A stretch of 64,000 nt of DNA from CALZBJ01 sp945619025 (GCA_945619025.1 CALZBJ010000008.1:7183-71182); one strand, 5' to 3'; positions 47,021 through 57,673 are shown, numbered from the stretch's first letter. Notes: generated from the sequence alone by a model not told the origin. Program-made: numbers and translations.

Positions 47021-48433
47021 TTACACCTTAAACAGCTCCAACGCTTTTAACCGTTGTGCTTTATGATCAACGATTGGATCCGGATAGTTGAGCGGTTTTT
47101 TATGAGTTTTACTGAGCCACGGGGCGTGGATGGATTTATTATCAAGATGGGCGATTTCAGGGACATATCGGCGGATAAAATCACCGCTTGGATCAAACTT
47201 TTCTGATTGGGTAATGGGATTAAAAATGCGAAAATACGGTTGCGCATCACAGCCGGTACTTGCCGCCCACTGCCAGCCGCCATTATTGGCCGCAAGATCA
47301 AAATCGAGCAGCATTTTAGCAAACCACGCCTCGCCCCAACGCCAATCAATTAAGAGATCTTTCACTAAAAAGCTCGCGACAATCATGCGTAAACGATTGT
47401 GCATATAGCCACTATGAAGAAGCTGACGCATCGCCGCATCGATGAGCGGATAACCGGTCTGCCCCGCTTTCCAGCGCTCAAACCACGTATCATTATTCTC
47501 CCACTTAAGATCGCGATATTCTTCTTTAAAACTCTCTCGTACCACATTGGGATAATGGGTTAAAAACTGTTGGTAAAACTCGCGCCAAACAAGCTCTTTC
47601 AGCCAAATTTGCGCGCCTTCACTATCCGCCTCTAACGCAAGAGTCACTAGATGCCGAATTGACAACGCCCCAAACCGTAAATGCACCGACAGATACGAAA
47701 CACCCTTTTTAGAGGGGAAATCTCGCGCCAGATGATAGCTATCGATCCGCGTTAAAAAATCTGCCAATAAGGCTTGTGCACTTGTCTCACCCCCGCTAAG
47801 TAGCAGAATTTGCGGCGTAAATCCTAATGCCTCAAGCGTTGGCATTTCAGGAGGTGATTGAAGCGCTGTAGGAAGGGCATTTTGGTTGTCTGCCAATTGC
47901 GCCCAATTATCCTGTTGACAATCGATCGCACCCGCATGTAGTTTTGCCATCCAGCGGCGATAATAGGGCGTAAAAACATGAAATGGTGTCTCTTTTTGCG
48001 TCATCACCTCATTTTTTGCAAAAATTACCTGATCTTTTACCTGAGTAAACGCAATTCCATTCGCCTCTAAATGATGAGCAACCTCAGCATCCCGCATAAT
48101 AGCACTCGGCTCATAATCCTCGGACGATACCACCTCTACCGCCTCTATCTTTTCTGCCAATTCCGGAATAATGTTTTTTGGCAAACCCTCCAAAACATAG
48201 AGAGGAACGCCTTTTTCAGCAAGCGCGGATTTTAATTCTGCAACTGTTTCATAGATAAAGGTAAGCCTTCGATCATCACTTGGGAGCGGGTCTAAAATCT
48301 CACGATCAAAGATAAACACCGCAACCATCGGTCTTTTTTGCTGAACGGCATATTGAAGCGCACGATGATCAAACACCCGAAGGTCTCGACGAAACCAGAC
48401 GAGGGTTGCTGGGGGATTTATATGATTTTCCAT
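47021..48433 (-). CDS. phrB: Deoxyribodipyrimidine photolyase
   Basis: 470 residues, class I CPD photolyase/cryptochrome size. The N-terminal photolyase domain starts LVWFRRDLRVFDHRALQYA. The C-terminal FAD domain has REFYQQFLTHYPN, TGYPLIDAAMRQL, GYMHNRLRMIVASFL and WQWAASTGCDAQPYFRIFNP. It repairs UV pyrimidine dimers with blue light. It starts five bases after the big helicase gene, so they are likely co-transcribed. Confidence 0.95.
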   Translation of the reverse strand: MENHINPPATLVWFRRDLRVFDHRALQYAVQQKRPMVAVFIFDREILDPLPSDDRRLTFIYETVAELKSALAEKGVPLYVLEGLPKNIIPELAEKIEAVEVVSSEDYEPSAIMRDAEVAHHLEANGIAFTQVKDQVIFAKNEVMTQKETPFHVFTPYYRRWMAKLHAGAIDCQQDNWAQLADNQNALPTALQSPPEMPTLEALGFTPQILLLSGGETSAQALLADFLTRIDSYHLARDFPSKKGVSYLSVHLRFGALSIRHLVTLALEADSEGAQIWLKELVWREFYQQFLTHYPNVVRESFKEEYRDLKWENNDTWFERWKAGQTGYPLIDAAMRQLLHSGYMHNRLRMIVASFLVKDLLIDWRWGEAWFAKMLLDFDLAANNGGWQWAASTGCDAQPYFRIFNPITQSEKFDPSGDFIRRYVPEIAHLDNKSIHAPWLSKTHKKPLNYPDPIVDHKAQRLKALELFKV

Positions 48434-48437
48434 TATC

Positions 48438-51400
48438 TTAATGGCTCTCTCTCGATAAAATAATTAAGGGCTGAATTGCCTCCCAAGTCTCGCCCTGGCA
48501 GCGCTCACGAAATGATTCATCTTTAATCAGATCCCGCTCCCTTTCGGTAATGGAATGGACACGGCAATCAGCGATATCGCTTGCAGTAAACGAATGATTG
48601 CGCACAAAATTTGCCGAACTTCGAGCCACATCAATGCCAGTCCGAGGATCTGAAAAGAACCAATGCCCATTACGCCACGTTGCCGTTAACGCATCCCCCT
48701 CATGCAAGGTTAGAGACACCTCTCGCGCGCGATGATTGCGCTGCATACCGAGAAAATCCATATAGATATCTTTTGGCCCTAAAAGTAGGTACTCTTTTGC
48801 GAGCCCCTCTTGATTATAATGATCAGTAATGATCGATCTCTTAACAGTTTCAAGTTCTGGAATAAATGGATTATTTTCGGTGAAACTGCAAATCATCAAC
48901 GTCTCTTTTGCCCGCGTCATCCCGACATAATAGAGCCTTCGCTCCACTTCTTCCATCTCTTGAAATTGCTTATTTAGATGATCGATTAAAAACAGATGAT
49001 CAAACTCCAACCCCTTGGCAGAATGAATCGTGCCTAAAAACACCCCTTTGCGAATGGCAATCGGCACTTCATGCCCATAAGCTTTTATCCACTGAATGAC
49101 GCTCGCTGGCTGTAACACAAGCCCACCAAACTCAAGCCTTAATTGCTCAAACATCTCTGAGAAATAGAGCTGCCAACGGGAGGGAATTGTTTCTAACAAT
49201 TGACTGGTTTGCAGCGCTTCATAGAGGGTGAGCGCGGTTTCTGGCTCTCTTCGCATCGCAACAAAATCGAGTAACTGTTTAAAATAACGATGCGCCCGCG
49301 TATGAAAGGTTTTATCTTTATCACTCTCGTAATAATAATCATATCCAAGGTCCTCAAGCCCGCCGGCAAACACCATCAACGCCTCATGCGTTCGGGCTAA
49401 AATCGCCGTACTGTAGAGCGCCTCAGCATCGATCTCCTGGAGCCGTTTTAATTCGTGCAACACTAAAAAAGCTTGAGTTTTATAGGACGCTTTTTGCAAT
49501 ACGCGCACCACAACATGCCCTTGACGTTTCGGATCGAGAGTCTCCCAACGGCCCGTATAGGGATCGTTTTTACGCGCCTCATTAATCTCAATGGGATGAT
49601 CCGCTTTAAGGCGTTCCTGATTTTTCTCAATGGCGGCATTGGAAAGATCAATAATCGCTTGAGTTGAACGATAATTTTCAACCAGATAGCTGATTTTTGC
49701 ATCATAATCGGCGGTAAATCGATCGATATATTCATTACTCGTACCGCGAAATGCATAGATATTCTGATCATCATCGCCCACGGCTAAAATCGTTAATTTG
49801 CCCTCTTCTTCAGAGCGATTACGCCCCGATAATGCACTGATTAATCGGTACTGATCTTCATCGATATCTTGATATTCATCCACTAAAATATATTGATACC
49901 CGCGCAGTAATTTTGCCCGTAACTGATCTTCTTCCGCTTCTTCTGTAAGCCCCAATTCTAACTCTGCTGTATCATCTTCTAAAAGCTCAATGGCGTCGCT
50001 AATCATGCTCTGAAATGTCGCTTGCAGCTCATCGCTTGAGAGATCATTTTGATCATCTCGGTAGACCCTGCCCGTCATTTTCATCGCGATACCGTGATAG
50101 GTCATCACCGTAATACCGTACGATTCTTCTTTCACCAATTCAAAGAGGCGTTTGCGAATCTCATTGGCGGCCGCGCGGTTATAGGTCAGCGCAATAATTG
50201 CGTGAGCAGGCACGCGTTCCACTCGTAGTAGATAGGCAATTCGGTGCACAATCACCAGCGTTTTTCCAGAACCGGGTCCGGCTAAAATAAGATGATTTTC
50301 CTCGCCGCTTTCGACAATTTTGCGCTGCACGTCATTAAGCGGTTCAACAATTTTTTTCCACGATCCTTCACTCGTTCCGAGCGATAAAATATGCTCGCGC
50401 CCTTTAAAATGGCGGCGTGTAAACTGTTGCCGAGAGAGGCTAAAATACTCATAGACAAATTTGAGCGCTTCCCCCATCTGCTCAAGCCCTAACACCGCAT
50501 ATTCTCGCATCACATGGATCTGTCCGCGGCGCTCCTTATAATGGGTTTGGAGTAGTTTATAATCCTGCTTTAGATAGTGACTTCGGCGCGACTGATCCAC
50601 ATTGAGGGTGACCGCATGGCGCATTACTGTCATCCCGTGATTTAGCGTGATAATTTGTAGCTGATGCAGATAGAGTAAGCCACGATTCACCATCTCTTTT
50701 TGCTCATCGATATCCGGAATTTGCGCGATTAACAGCGGATCGCTAAACACCGCCTGTTGCAACGCTTCAAAGGTGGTTTCCACCAAGACATTATTGCCCG
50801 CTTGCCCCGATACTTTCGATAAAAAATGATCCAAGATTTTATCTGCAATCGTTTGCCGGAAAAGCGCATTCTCTTCAATCTGTTGCCATGAGCTAGCATG
50901 ATTAATTTTTAATAAGACATGCTCTTTTTTAATCGAGGGTTTTAACTCGATGCTCTTTTGGTAACGGCGCTGATTTTTGCCATAGGCCTCCGCATCGATC
51001 TCACGATCCTCGCTTAATGCCTGTAAAATTCGATTCACATCGAGTGGATGAAATTTCCCTTTGGTGAGATACGTTTTCACCTGCCCCATCAACTGATGCC
51101 CTGAAAAATGTGCATTTAATAGCTCACACAGCATCGCAATATCGAGCGCTAGCTCCATATTTTTTTCAAGATCAGGACTCAATTCCTGTAGGTGCGATAA
51201 AATCGTTTTTTCACATAAAAAGGTGAATTCTAAACGCCGTTTTGAAGAGTCTTCCACCCCATAGCGTACATAGCTCGTCAGTTGCGTATTATTCGTTAAG
51301 ATTTTAAGCCGTTGTAACTCTTGTAAAATCGTCGAAACCTCTTCGATCGTCCCAGCGATCAATTCGGCAAGTTGATCGGTATCGACGGGCTTATCAGAAG

Positions 51401-53711
51401 GTTGCTCCGCAATATAATTTAAAATGCTAATAAACTCTTGCTTAGTCCGCTCGCTTAATCGCTCCGACTCAACGGTCGCCACCGCCTCATCTAACGTCAT
51501 GGTTAAATAGGCGGGGAAAATCCGCACGACATTATCCGTCCGCTCGAGATAATTCGCCCGTTCAAGCCAAGCGATCGCCGTCATCACTTTGGTTTTTGCA
51601 TTATTATCACTGCTATCAAAGGTCTCAACGAGGGCATCTTTTAAAATCTCGCCGGAGCTAATGACAAGTTCGGCCTTTTTACGCTTCTCTTGTTCAGCGC
51701 GAATTTTCTTGTAGATCGCATTAATATCGCCATAGGTCAGCTTAGAAAATTCCGTTAACATAAATTGCGTTTCAACATCATTGGGCTCATATAATAAAAC
51801 ACATTTTGCTTCGCCCTGATCTCGGCCCGCACGACCGGCTTCTTGCAGATAATTTTCAAGCGAACCTGGAATATCGGCATGCACCACAAGACGTACATTA
51901 TCTTTATCAACACCCATTCCAAAGGCATTGGTTGCCACCATCACGCGAATCTTACCGGCGATAAAATCCGATTGAATATCCTTTTTATCGTGAGCGCCCA
52001 TCCCCGCATGAAAGAAAAAACTCTCCCACCCTTGCGCTGAGATCTGGGCGGCAAATTCTTCTGCAATCCGTCGCCGTGACACAAAAATAATCGCCCCGCC
52101 ATCTTCTTCACTTAAGTGTTGATTGAGCAGTTCAATAATCATCGGAATTTTGTCATGCTTATCGCAATAACGCACATCAAACGAGAGATTTTCCCGCTCT
52201 TTATGGCTAATTTTCTCGATAAATTCGATCGCTAAAATCTCGTTAAAATGCGCTTTAATATCTTCAATCACATCTTGTTTCGCCGTCGCGGTAAAGCAAC
52301 CAATCGGCGGAATCACTTCATTGGCAGAGAGCGTTTTAATGCATTTGGCCACATAGAGATAATCAGGCCGAAAATCATTGCCCCACTTTGAAAGACAATG
52401 CACCTCATCGTAGATCCACGCGCCAATTTGACGATGCTCAATTGCCCGTTTAAAGCGCGAACTGCGGAACTGCTCAGGCGATACCAATAAAATACCGATA
52501 TCCCCCATCTGAATCTTCTCTAAAACCGCAGAGCGCTCGGGGAGTGTTAATAATCCATTTAACGCCGCCGCACATTGAATGCCTTTACGCAACAATCCAT
52601 CGACCTGGTCTTTCATCAACGATTGAAGCGGCGAGATAATCACCGTTAAACTGCCATTTTTAAAATAGCGATTTAGCGCCGGAATTTGATAACAGAGCGA
52701 CTTCCCTCCTCCGGTTGGTAAAATCGCTAAGACATTTTCCCCACGCATTCCAAGCTCGACCACATCTCGCTGAATGCTCTCGTTATTCTCATAATCTTCA
52801 TAGCGAAAATCATCAAATCCAAAATAACGTTGCAGCTCTTTACGCGGATTATGGATATTGGTGCAGTAACTACACGCCTCAGAATCACAGCGCTCTTCCC
52901 GCAAAATAGAGATTAGATGGTGAGTTTCTGGAAATTGATGACGCACCCATGGTGCAAGCACCGAATTTCCCCCTGAAACGCTCAGCCACGCTAAGGTATA
53001 GAGAAAAGGAAAGGCAATTTCCGCCTCAAGAAGCAGATCCTCATCAAGCAGCGTTTCAAGCTGCGTTACGCAGACTTTATGCGTGATAGCAAGCATTTCG
53101 TCGCGATTTTCAACCACCTTATAGATCGCTTGAGTAAATCCATCATGGTCGAGGGATTCACGCCCGGTCATTCGCTTAAAGAGTGACTCATACCCTGCAT
53201 TAACGCGGGAAAGCAGCGTCTGATAACAACCAAGAAGATGGGGCTCTTCCTCTGCGTATGTATAAAAGGCCTCAAGTTGCTCGGAAAAGAGCGTAAAACT
53301 TGATTCACAATCATGGAGCGGTGAATTCAGCGCACTTCGAATTAATTTATAATCCTTCAATAATCGATGATACGGATTTCGCGGGAAAGCTAAGGGGGAT
53401 AATTGCAACGTATCGATCGTCGGCAATGTTAGAAACTCAAGCTCTGGCCGGAGCGCCTTTAAAATCGCACGATCATGCTCAATAATATTATGCCCAACGA
53501 GATAATCCGCGCCAGATGCGAGCACATCTAGCCTCTCTAATACTTGATAGAGCGACGCTTTGTCTAAAACCGCCTCTTCAAAACGCTCAAATCGTTCCGA
53601 TGGCTGAAAACTATTGTGGACTCGCAACGCGCCCACTTTAAAAATTTGCTCGGTCTCAGGATTAATCTCTAAGTCGATAAAAAAGAGCTCTAAACTCGGT
53701 AATTGTGCCAT
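48438..53711 (-). CDS. Exonuclease-RecQ-UvrD fusion helicase, 1757 residues
   Basis: Three enzymatic modules in one chain. The N-terminal DEDD-type 3'-5' exonuclease (about 1-170) has FFIDLEINPETEQ (D13, E15), YLVGHNIIEHDRAIL and a later DCE. A cysteine-rich segment (CDSEACSYC, about 275-285) precedes a RecQ-type SF2 helicase. That has Walker A LPTGGGKS near 335, YDEVHCLSKWGNDFRPDYL near 434, and HADIPGSLENYLQEAGRAGRD. A long helical middle follows. The C-terminal SF1 UvrD/Rep helicase has Walker A LAGPGSGKT near 1142, DEYQDIDEDQ near 1277 and GTIHSAKGLEFDH near 1560. Probably DNA repair or defence; cellular role not established from sequence. Confidence 0.9.
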   Translation of the reverse strand: MAQLPSLELFFIDLEINPETEQIFKVGALRVHNSFQPSERFERFEEAVLDKASLYQVLERLDVLASGADYLVGHNIIEHDRAILKALRPELEFLTLPTIDTLQLSPLAFPRNPYHRLLKDYKLIRSALNSPLHDCESSFTLFSEQLEAFYTYAEEEPHLLGCYQTLLSRVNAGYESLFKRMTGRESLDHDGFTQAIYKVVENRDEMLAITHKVCVTQLETLLDEDLLLEAEIAFPFLYTLAWLSVSGGNSVLAPWVRHQFPETHHLISILREERCDSEACSYCTNIHNPRKELQRYFGFDDFRYEDYENNESIQRDVVELGMRGENVLAILPTGGGKSLCYQIPALNRYFKNGSLTVIISPLQSLMKDQVDGLLRKGIQCAAALNGLLTLPERSAVLEKIQMGDIGILLVSPEQFRSSRFKRAIEHRQIGAWIYDEVHCLSKWGNDFRPDYLYVAKCIKTLSANEVIPPIGCFTATAKQDVIEDIKAHFNEILAIEFIEKISHKERENLSFDVRYCDKHDKIPMIIELLNQHLSEEDGGAIIFVSRRRIAEEFAAQISAQGWESFFFHAGMGAHDKKDIQSDFIAGKIRVMVATNAFGMGVDKDNVRLVVHADIPGSLENYLQEAGRAGRDQGEAKCVLLYEPNDVETQFMLTEFSKLTYGDINAIYKKIRAEQEKRKKAELVISSGEILKDALVETFDSSDNNAKTKVMTAIAWLERANYLERTDNVVRIFPAYLTMTLDEAVATVESERLSERTKQEFISILNYIAEQPSDKPVDTDQLAELIAGTIEEVSTILQELQRLKILTNNTQLTSYVRYGVEDSSKRRLEFTFLCEKTILSHLQELSPDLEKNMELALDIAMLCELLNAHFSGHQLMGQVKTYLTKGKFHPLDVNRILQALSEDREIDAEAYGKNQRRYQKSIELKPSIKKEHVLLKINHASSWQQIEENALFRQTIADKILDHFLSKVSGQAGNNVLVETTFEALQQAVFSDPLLIAQIPDIDEQKEMVNRGLLYLHQLQIITLNHGMTVMRHAVTLNVDQSRRSHYLKQDYKLLQTHYKERRGQIHVMREYAVLGLEQMGEALKFVYEYFSLSRQQFTRRHFKGREHILSLGTSEGSWKKIVEPLNDVQRKIVESGEENHLILAGPGSGKTLVIVHRIAYLLRVERVPAHAIIALTYNRAAANEIRKRLFELVKEESYGITVMTYHGIAMKMTGRVYRDDQNDLSSDELQATFQSMISDAIELLEDDTAELELGLTEEAEEDQLRAKLLRGYQYILVDEYQDIDEDQYRLISALSGRNRSEEEGKLTILAVGDDDQNIYAFRGTSNEYIDRFTADYDAKISYLVENYRSTQAIIDLSNAAIEKNQERLKADHPIEINEARKNDPYTGRWETLDPKRQGHVVVRVLQKASYKTQAFLVLHELKRLQEIDAEALYSTAILARTHEALMVFAGGLEDLGYDYYYESDKDKTFHTRAHRYFKQLLDFVAMRREPETALTLYEALQTSQLLETIPSRWQLYFSEMFEQLRLEFGGLVLQPASVIQWIKAYGHEVPIAIRKGVFLGTIHSAKGLEFDHLFLIDHLNKQFQEMEEVERRLYYVGMTRAKETLMICSFTENNPFIPELETVKRSIITDHYNQEGLAKEYLLLGPKDIYMDFLGMQRNHRAREVSLTLHEGDALTATWRNGHWFFSDPRTGIDVARSSANFVRNHSFTASDIADCRVHSITERERDLIKDESFRERCQGETWEAIQPLIILSRESH

Positions 53712-53817
53712 TGATCCCTGGTTAAGTTATCTTAAATAATATTAATTATAAGTAAGTTTCATAGAGATGCATTAAAAAATCAATTACAAAATCGGAAGTC
53801 CTTGTTTTATCGAATCA

Positions 53818-55818
53818 TTACTCCCCTTGTCTATTTTCTAAAAACACCAACAGCGCTCGAATCGCGGCGGAGAGTTCCCAATAGTTCATGCGTTCGGCGT
53901 CATTATGGGCGTTTTTCTCATACTCTGAGATTAAAGAAAGTGCCTCTTCAAATTGCTCATATTGAATGGCGGTTTGGAGCGCATCGGGGAGTGCCCAGCG
54001 CACCTCGTTATTGGAAAGTGCGAGTTGTTGACGCAAAATCACGAGCGTTAAAAACGCATAAGATAAGAACCGCGCTTTGCCGTGGGATTCTGGAATGATA
54101 CGCGCTTTATAGATCGCGCTATAGAGATACGCCTCATAATCCCGCACCGCTTTCGGCGTGACATTCTTTTCAACGAGGGTAAATTGATGATTAATGCTCT
54201 CTAAAATGCGTTCAATTTTTCGATCATCGGAGCTTGGGCGAATGATATTAAAGATCATCAAAATAATCACCAGCGCAATCACGACCGAGAGCGCGTTATT
54301 GGCAAATTGGGCGAAATTATAGGTCATCGGATTGGCAAACCCGATCAAAAATACTGACGAGAGCATAAAGGCGTAACCGATCAGAAAACCAATGAGCGAG
54401 CGGATCTTAATCATCGCTGCAAAAAAGTAGATCGGGAGCACAATCAACATTGCCGGCAATAGACCATTCGCTTTAATCAACACGCCAAATTTAAGCATAT
54501 AGGCCACCGGCACCGTCATAAAAATGGTGAGTACGAGCGTCACCGTGAGGAGTTTATTGATCATCGGATAGGTCGCCCCGAGCGTACAGATCAGCCCGAT
54601 TAAAACGAGCAGAATATAGCCCGTTTCCCACTGCGTCCCCATCCAAAACGCCATCCCGGCAATGATGCTTAAAAACGTTCTTGCCCCATTAATGAGCGCC
54701 TCTTTACGGTCACTATAATAGATGCGAATGCTCGGAATATAGAGATCAGCGCGATCGCTATCGGGAGCTCTTAACGCTAGCAGATCCATCAATTTATCAT
54801 CGAGCTGTTTGACAAAATAACGCCCTTTACTGCTCGAAAGCAACGCATCCGGCGCGATCGGTTTTGTGGCCAATTTCCGCTCCCGCGACTGCCCTTTTAA
54901 AAACCACTCACGCAATCTATCGAGATAATCAATCATCGCTTCCCGATCACTTTCGATCAGGTCATGCTTCATCGATTCAAGCGATAACACGCCGGACATC
55001 GCAGTAATTAAGCGATGGCCATTTTGATAGATCGAGAGCACTTCATTGCGCTCCGTCGATACCGATAAAAAGCTCTGAAAGACCCGATCGCGAAAATCCA
55101 TCAGATCCTGAAGCGTCGATTGATACTGCATCGCAAAGGCTTTATGATCCTGCCCCGGCGTTAATAACATTTCATAGAGCGCGCGCACTTTAAAGCGTTT
55201 TGCACGGAGTTTATGGCGAATATCGCGATGCTCTAAATAAGCAGGCCACAACATTGAGATAAAAAAGGCGGTGACGAGCCCAATCCAAATCTCTAAAATC
55301 CGCGCTTGTGAAATTTGAAACACCATATAGGACGATGGAATCACCGAGAGGCTGAACCCTAAAATCGCCGAGGTATAACCACACAGCGAAAAACAATAGG
55401 TGAGCATCGAGCTGCGCGCACTCGCTAAATAGGCACACAGCGCGAGCCAAAATGCCATATAGATCACAAATAACCACTGATCATCGAGCGCGTAAGCGGC
55501 AATAATATTAACGCTAATCGCCCCGACGACCGTACCAATGAGCCGCGCAATAAACTTCTCGAGAAGCTCACTTTGCGTTGGTAGAGTGACGATCATCACC
55601 GTCATAATCGCCCAATAGGGTTTATCGGTTTGCAGACGAAATGCCACAAACCACGCAAGCGCAATGCCTACAATCATTCTTAACCCGTAGGAATAATTTA
55701 GGCTCGCAAAAAAGCGATCAAGCCCTTTGAGCATCGCGAGCCCTTTTTCACGCCCCGTTCCTCTTCTATCTGTCGAGGTTGTTTCCTGCGCTCTCGGCGC
55801 TGCATCAAGATCCTTCAT
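53818..55818 (-). CDS. FUSC/AaeB-family aromatic-acid efflux permease
   Basis: 666 residues, with two blocks of hydrophobic helices (about 35-200 and 370-540) separated by cytoplasmic domains, as in FUSC/YccS/AaeB proteins. The N-terminal region FRLQTDKPYWAIMTVMIVTLPT and a later YSDRKEALINGARTFLSI are typical. With the adaptor and DUF1656 peptide upstream it forms an AaeXAB-type exporter. Substrate (p-hydroxybenzoate in E. coli) not shown here. Small gap (six bases) after the adaptor gene. Confidence 0.88.
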   Translation of the reverse strand: MKDLDAAPRAQETTSTDRRGTGREKGLAMLKGLDRFFASLNYSYGLRMIVGIALAWFVAFRLQTDKPYWAIMTVMIVTLPTQSELLEKFIARLIGTVVGAISVNIIAAYALDDQWLFVIYMAFWLALCAYLASARSSMLTYCFSLCGYTSAILGFSLSVIPSSYMVFQISQARILEIWIGLVTAFFISMLWPAYLEHRDIRHKLRAKRFKVRALYEMLLTPGQDHKAFAMQYQSTLQDLMDFRDRVFQSFLSVSTERNEVLSIYQNGHRLITAMSGVLSLESMKHDLIESDREAMIDYLDRLREWFLKGQSRERKLATKPIAPDALLSSSKGRYFVKQLDDKLMDLLALRAPDSDRADLYIPSIRIYYSDRKEALINGARTFLSIIAGMAFWMGTQWETGYILLVLIGLICTLGATYPMINKLLTVTLVLTIFMTVPVAYMLKFGVLIKANGLLPAMLIVLPIYFFAAMIKIRSLIGFLIGYAFMLSSVFLIGFANPMTYNFAQFANNALSVVIALVIILMIFNIIRPSSDDRKIERILESINHQFTLVEKNVTPKAVRDYEAYLYSAIYKARIIPESHGKARFLSYAFLTLVILRQQLALSNNEVRWALPDALQTAIQYEQFEEALSLISEYEKNAHNDAERMNYWELSAAIRALLVFLENRQGE

Positions 55819-55824
55819 AGATGT

Positions 55825-56712
55825 CTATTTCTTTGCTTGTTTCTCATCGAGCACAATGATCGTGACCGTCGTTCCGGCAATGAGGTGGCGCTCATCAATC
55901 TCCGCACTGCTGTGATCGAAGGCAATTTTTACCGGAATCCGCTGCGCAAGGGTTACCCATGGATAATTGGGCTGAATCGATTGCAATAATTGCTCCGCCG
56001 TTTGCGCACTTTGGTCAAAAATCGCCCGCCCGTAACCGGTGATATAGCCATACATTTTCGGCGCGCCATTATAGGGAATAATCTCAACGCGATAGCCCAC
56101 ATCAATATGTTTAAGCTTAGTCTCTTCAAAATACCCAACCACATGGAAACTGTCTTTATCCACTAGGGCAAATAGCGGCTGCCCTGCGGGAATCACATTC
56201 CCCTCGCGAATATTCATATTGGTAATATAGCCGCTCGCTTCGGCGTGAATCTTCGTGCGGCTTAGATCAAGTTCTGCTTTTTCTACCGCAATTTGAGCCT
56301 GCTCTACCTGATCATTTAATAGGTCTAAATTGTATTTCACCTCTTCAAGATGCTCTTTTGAGATGGCGGCGGCGTTACTTAAACTGGTACGGCGCTCATA
56401 CTGTTGTTTCGCTTGCTCTTGGCGCACTTCAAGCTGTTTGAGCTGCGCTTCAGAGTTTTTCAGGTTGATCTCATAATCGGTGGGATCGATCTCAAATAAA
56501 AGGTCGCCCTTCTCCACATATTGATTATCCACGATCGGAAGTGATACGAGTTTCCCTGAAACCTGCGCCGAGACTTGAATCACATTGGCGCGAATTTTTC
56601 CATCACGGGTCCAACCGCCCAAAATGTAGAAATTCCACAGCTGGTACGCCACTACAATCATGATAAAAGCCATCACAACCGTAATCAGATATCGTTTTAA
56701 TGTCGCGTTCAT
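55825..56712 (-). CDS. HlyD/AaeA-family membrane fusion protein
   Basis: 295 residues. N-terminal membrane helix (about 9-27), then lipoyl half motif VSAQVSGKLVSLPIVDNQYVEK and KGDLLFEIDPTDYE, a helical hairpin, second half LSRTKIHAEASGYITNMN with REGNVIPAGQPLFALVD. Acts as periplasmic adaptor of the FUSC permease. The ATG follows the DUF1656 gene by three bases. Confidence 0.9.
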   Translation of the reverse strand: MNATLKRYLITVVMAFIMIVVAYQLWNFYILGGWTRDGKIRANVIQVSAQVSGKLVSLPIVDNQYVEKGDLLFEIDPTDYEINLKNSEAQLKQLEVRQEQAKQQYERRTSLSNAAAISKEHLEEVKYNLDLLNDQVEQAQIAVEKAELDLSRTKIHAEASGYITNMNIREGNVIPAGQPLFALVDKDSFHVVGYFEETKLKHIDVGYRVEIIPYNGAPKMYGYITGYGRAIFDQSAQTAEQLLQSIQPNYPWVTLAQRIPVKIAFDHSSAEIDERHLIAGTTVTIIVLDEKQAKK

Positions 56713-56715
56713 TTA

Positions 56716-56934
56716 CTAACCTTGTAAGCCTTGTATAAATAGAAGAATCAGGTGGCTGATATAAAGAGAGACAAAATAGACACTAATGTCTACCAAATTG
56801 GGGTGCCAAATTGTGCCGGCGTAGAGCTTTTTACGATAAAATCCCCGTGCAAAGAGCCAGACGAAAAAGCCGAGAATCAGCACTTTTAAAATGCCTGGCA
56901 AAAAAATCAGTGATCCAAAAACAAGATCGGTCAT
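56716..56934 (-). CDS. DUF1656 membrane peptide, AaeX-like
   Basis: 72 residues with two hydrophobic helices (about 10-28 and 48-68). It matches the small DUF1656 (AaeX/YdhI) proteins that accompany HlyD-FUSC pairs. First gene of the three-gene efflux operon; function of the family is unclear. Confidence 0.85.
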   Translation of the reverse strand: MTDLVFGSLIFLPGILKVLILGFFVWLFARGFYRKKLYAGTIWHPNLVDISVYFVSLYISHLILLFIQGLQG

Positions 56935-57017
56935 AGACTCACCCTCGTTTACTTAAAAAAATGAAACCTTACATTAGGGTAGCCTATAAGACAAGATTTT
57001 TATAGAAAACCCTAAGA

Positions 57018-57053
57018 AAAAACCTCGGCGAAACATTCATACCGAGGTTTTTG
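57018..57053 (-). terminator. Rho-independent terminator after the RidA gene
   Basis: AACCTCGG (57021-57028) pairs with CCGAGGTT (57042-57049), 12-13-base loop. On the minus strand it is followed by TTTTTT. It lies about 60 bases after the ridA stop and separates it from the efflux operon. Confidence 0.85.
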
Positions 57054-57112
57054 ATAAAGACGTTTTGCGCCTTCTATATATAGATAGTCAGATTGTCACA
57101 TGGTAACGACGA

Positions 57113-57610
57113 CTATGGACGAATCGCCGTCACTTCAATCTCAACGCGCCATGCAGGGTTTGCAAGTTTTGCCACTTGAAACGCTGAACGTGCGGGAAGT
57201 TTATCGCTTTCGCCATCAAAAAATTGCGTATAGCCGTTCATGAATCCTTTAAAATCCATGAAACCGTCATTCTCTTCACCGCCCACTAAAAAGACTTGCA
57301 TTTTAACCACATCTTGCATGGTTAAACCGAGCTCTTCAAGGTGCACTTTAATCTGCTCAAGCACATTCACGGTTTGCGCTTCGGTATCCCCGTATGAGGC
57401 TAATTCTGTCGCTGGAAGCCCCGCTTCTTTCATCGTTGGAACTTTTCCGCTTAAGAAAATGATGTTTTTCCCTGCGCTAATCTCAACGGATTCCGCGATT
57501 GGCATGCCATTTAATTTATGAGCCACAAAGCCCTCCGTTTCTAGATTTACATCGGCACTTGCAACGCCCATGACAAATGGAACTGCTAATAATAATTGTT
57601 TTAAACGCAT
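57113..57610 (-). CDS. RidA-family protein with a secretion signal
   Basis: 165 residues. A Sec-type signal peptide (about 1-19, MRLKQLLLAVPFVMGVASA) precedes a RidA/YjgF domain. The RidA-typical segment is LPARSAFQVAKL near the C-terminus, with the imine-coordinating arginine, and the chain ends VEIEVTAIRP. RidA proteins hydrolyse enamine/imine intermediates; being exported is unusual. ATG 57610 and 57613 are both possible after AAGGAG. It lies 63 bases downstream of the exported FAD oxidoreductase gene. Confidence 0.85.
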   Translation of the reverse strand: MRLKQLLLAVPFVMGVASADVNLETEGFVAHKLNGMPIAESVEISAGKNIIFLSGKVPTMKEAGLPATELASYGDTEAQTVNVLEQIKVHLEELGLTMQDVVKMQVFLVGGEENDGFMDFKGFMNGYTQFFDGESDKLPARSAFQVAKLANPAWRVEIEVTAIRP

Positions 57611-57673
57611 CATAAACTCCTTACATTTCAATTAAGTGAATGGTTTATTGGTACGACTTACCTATAGTACTCG

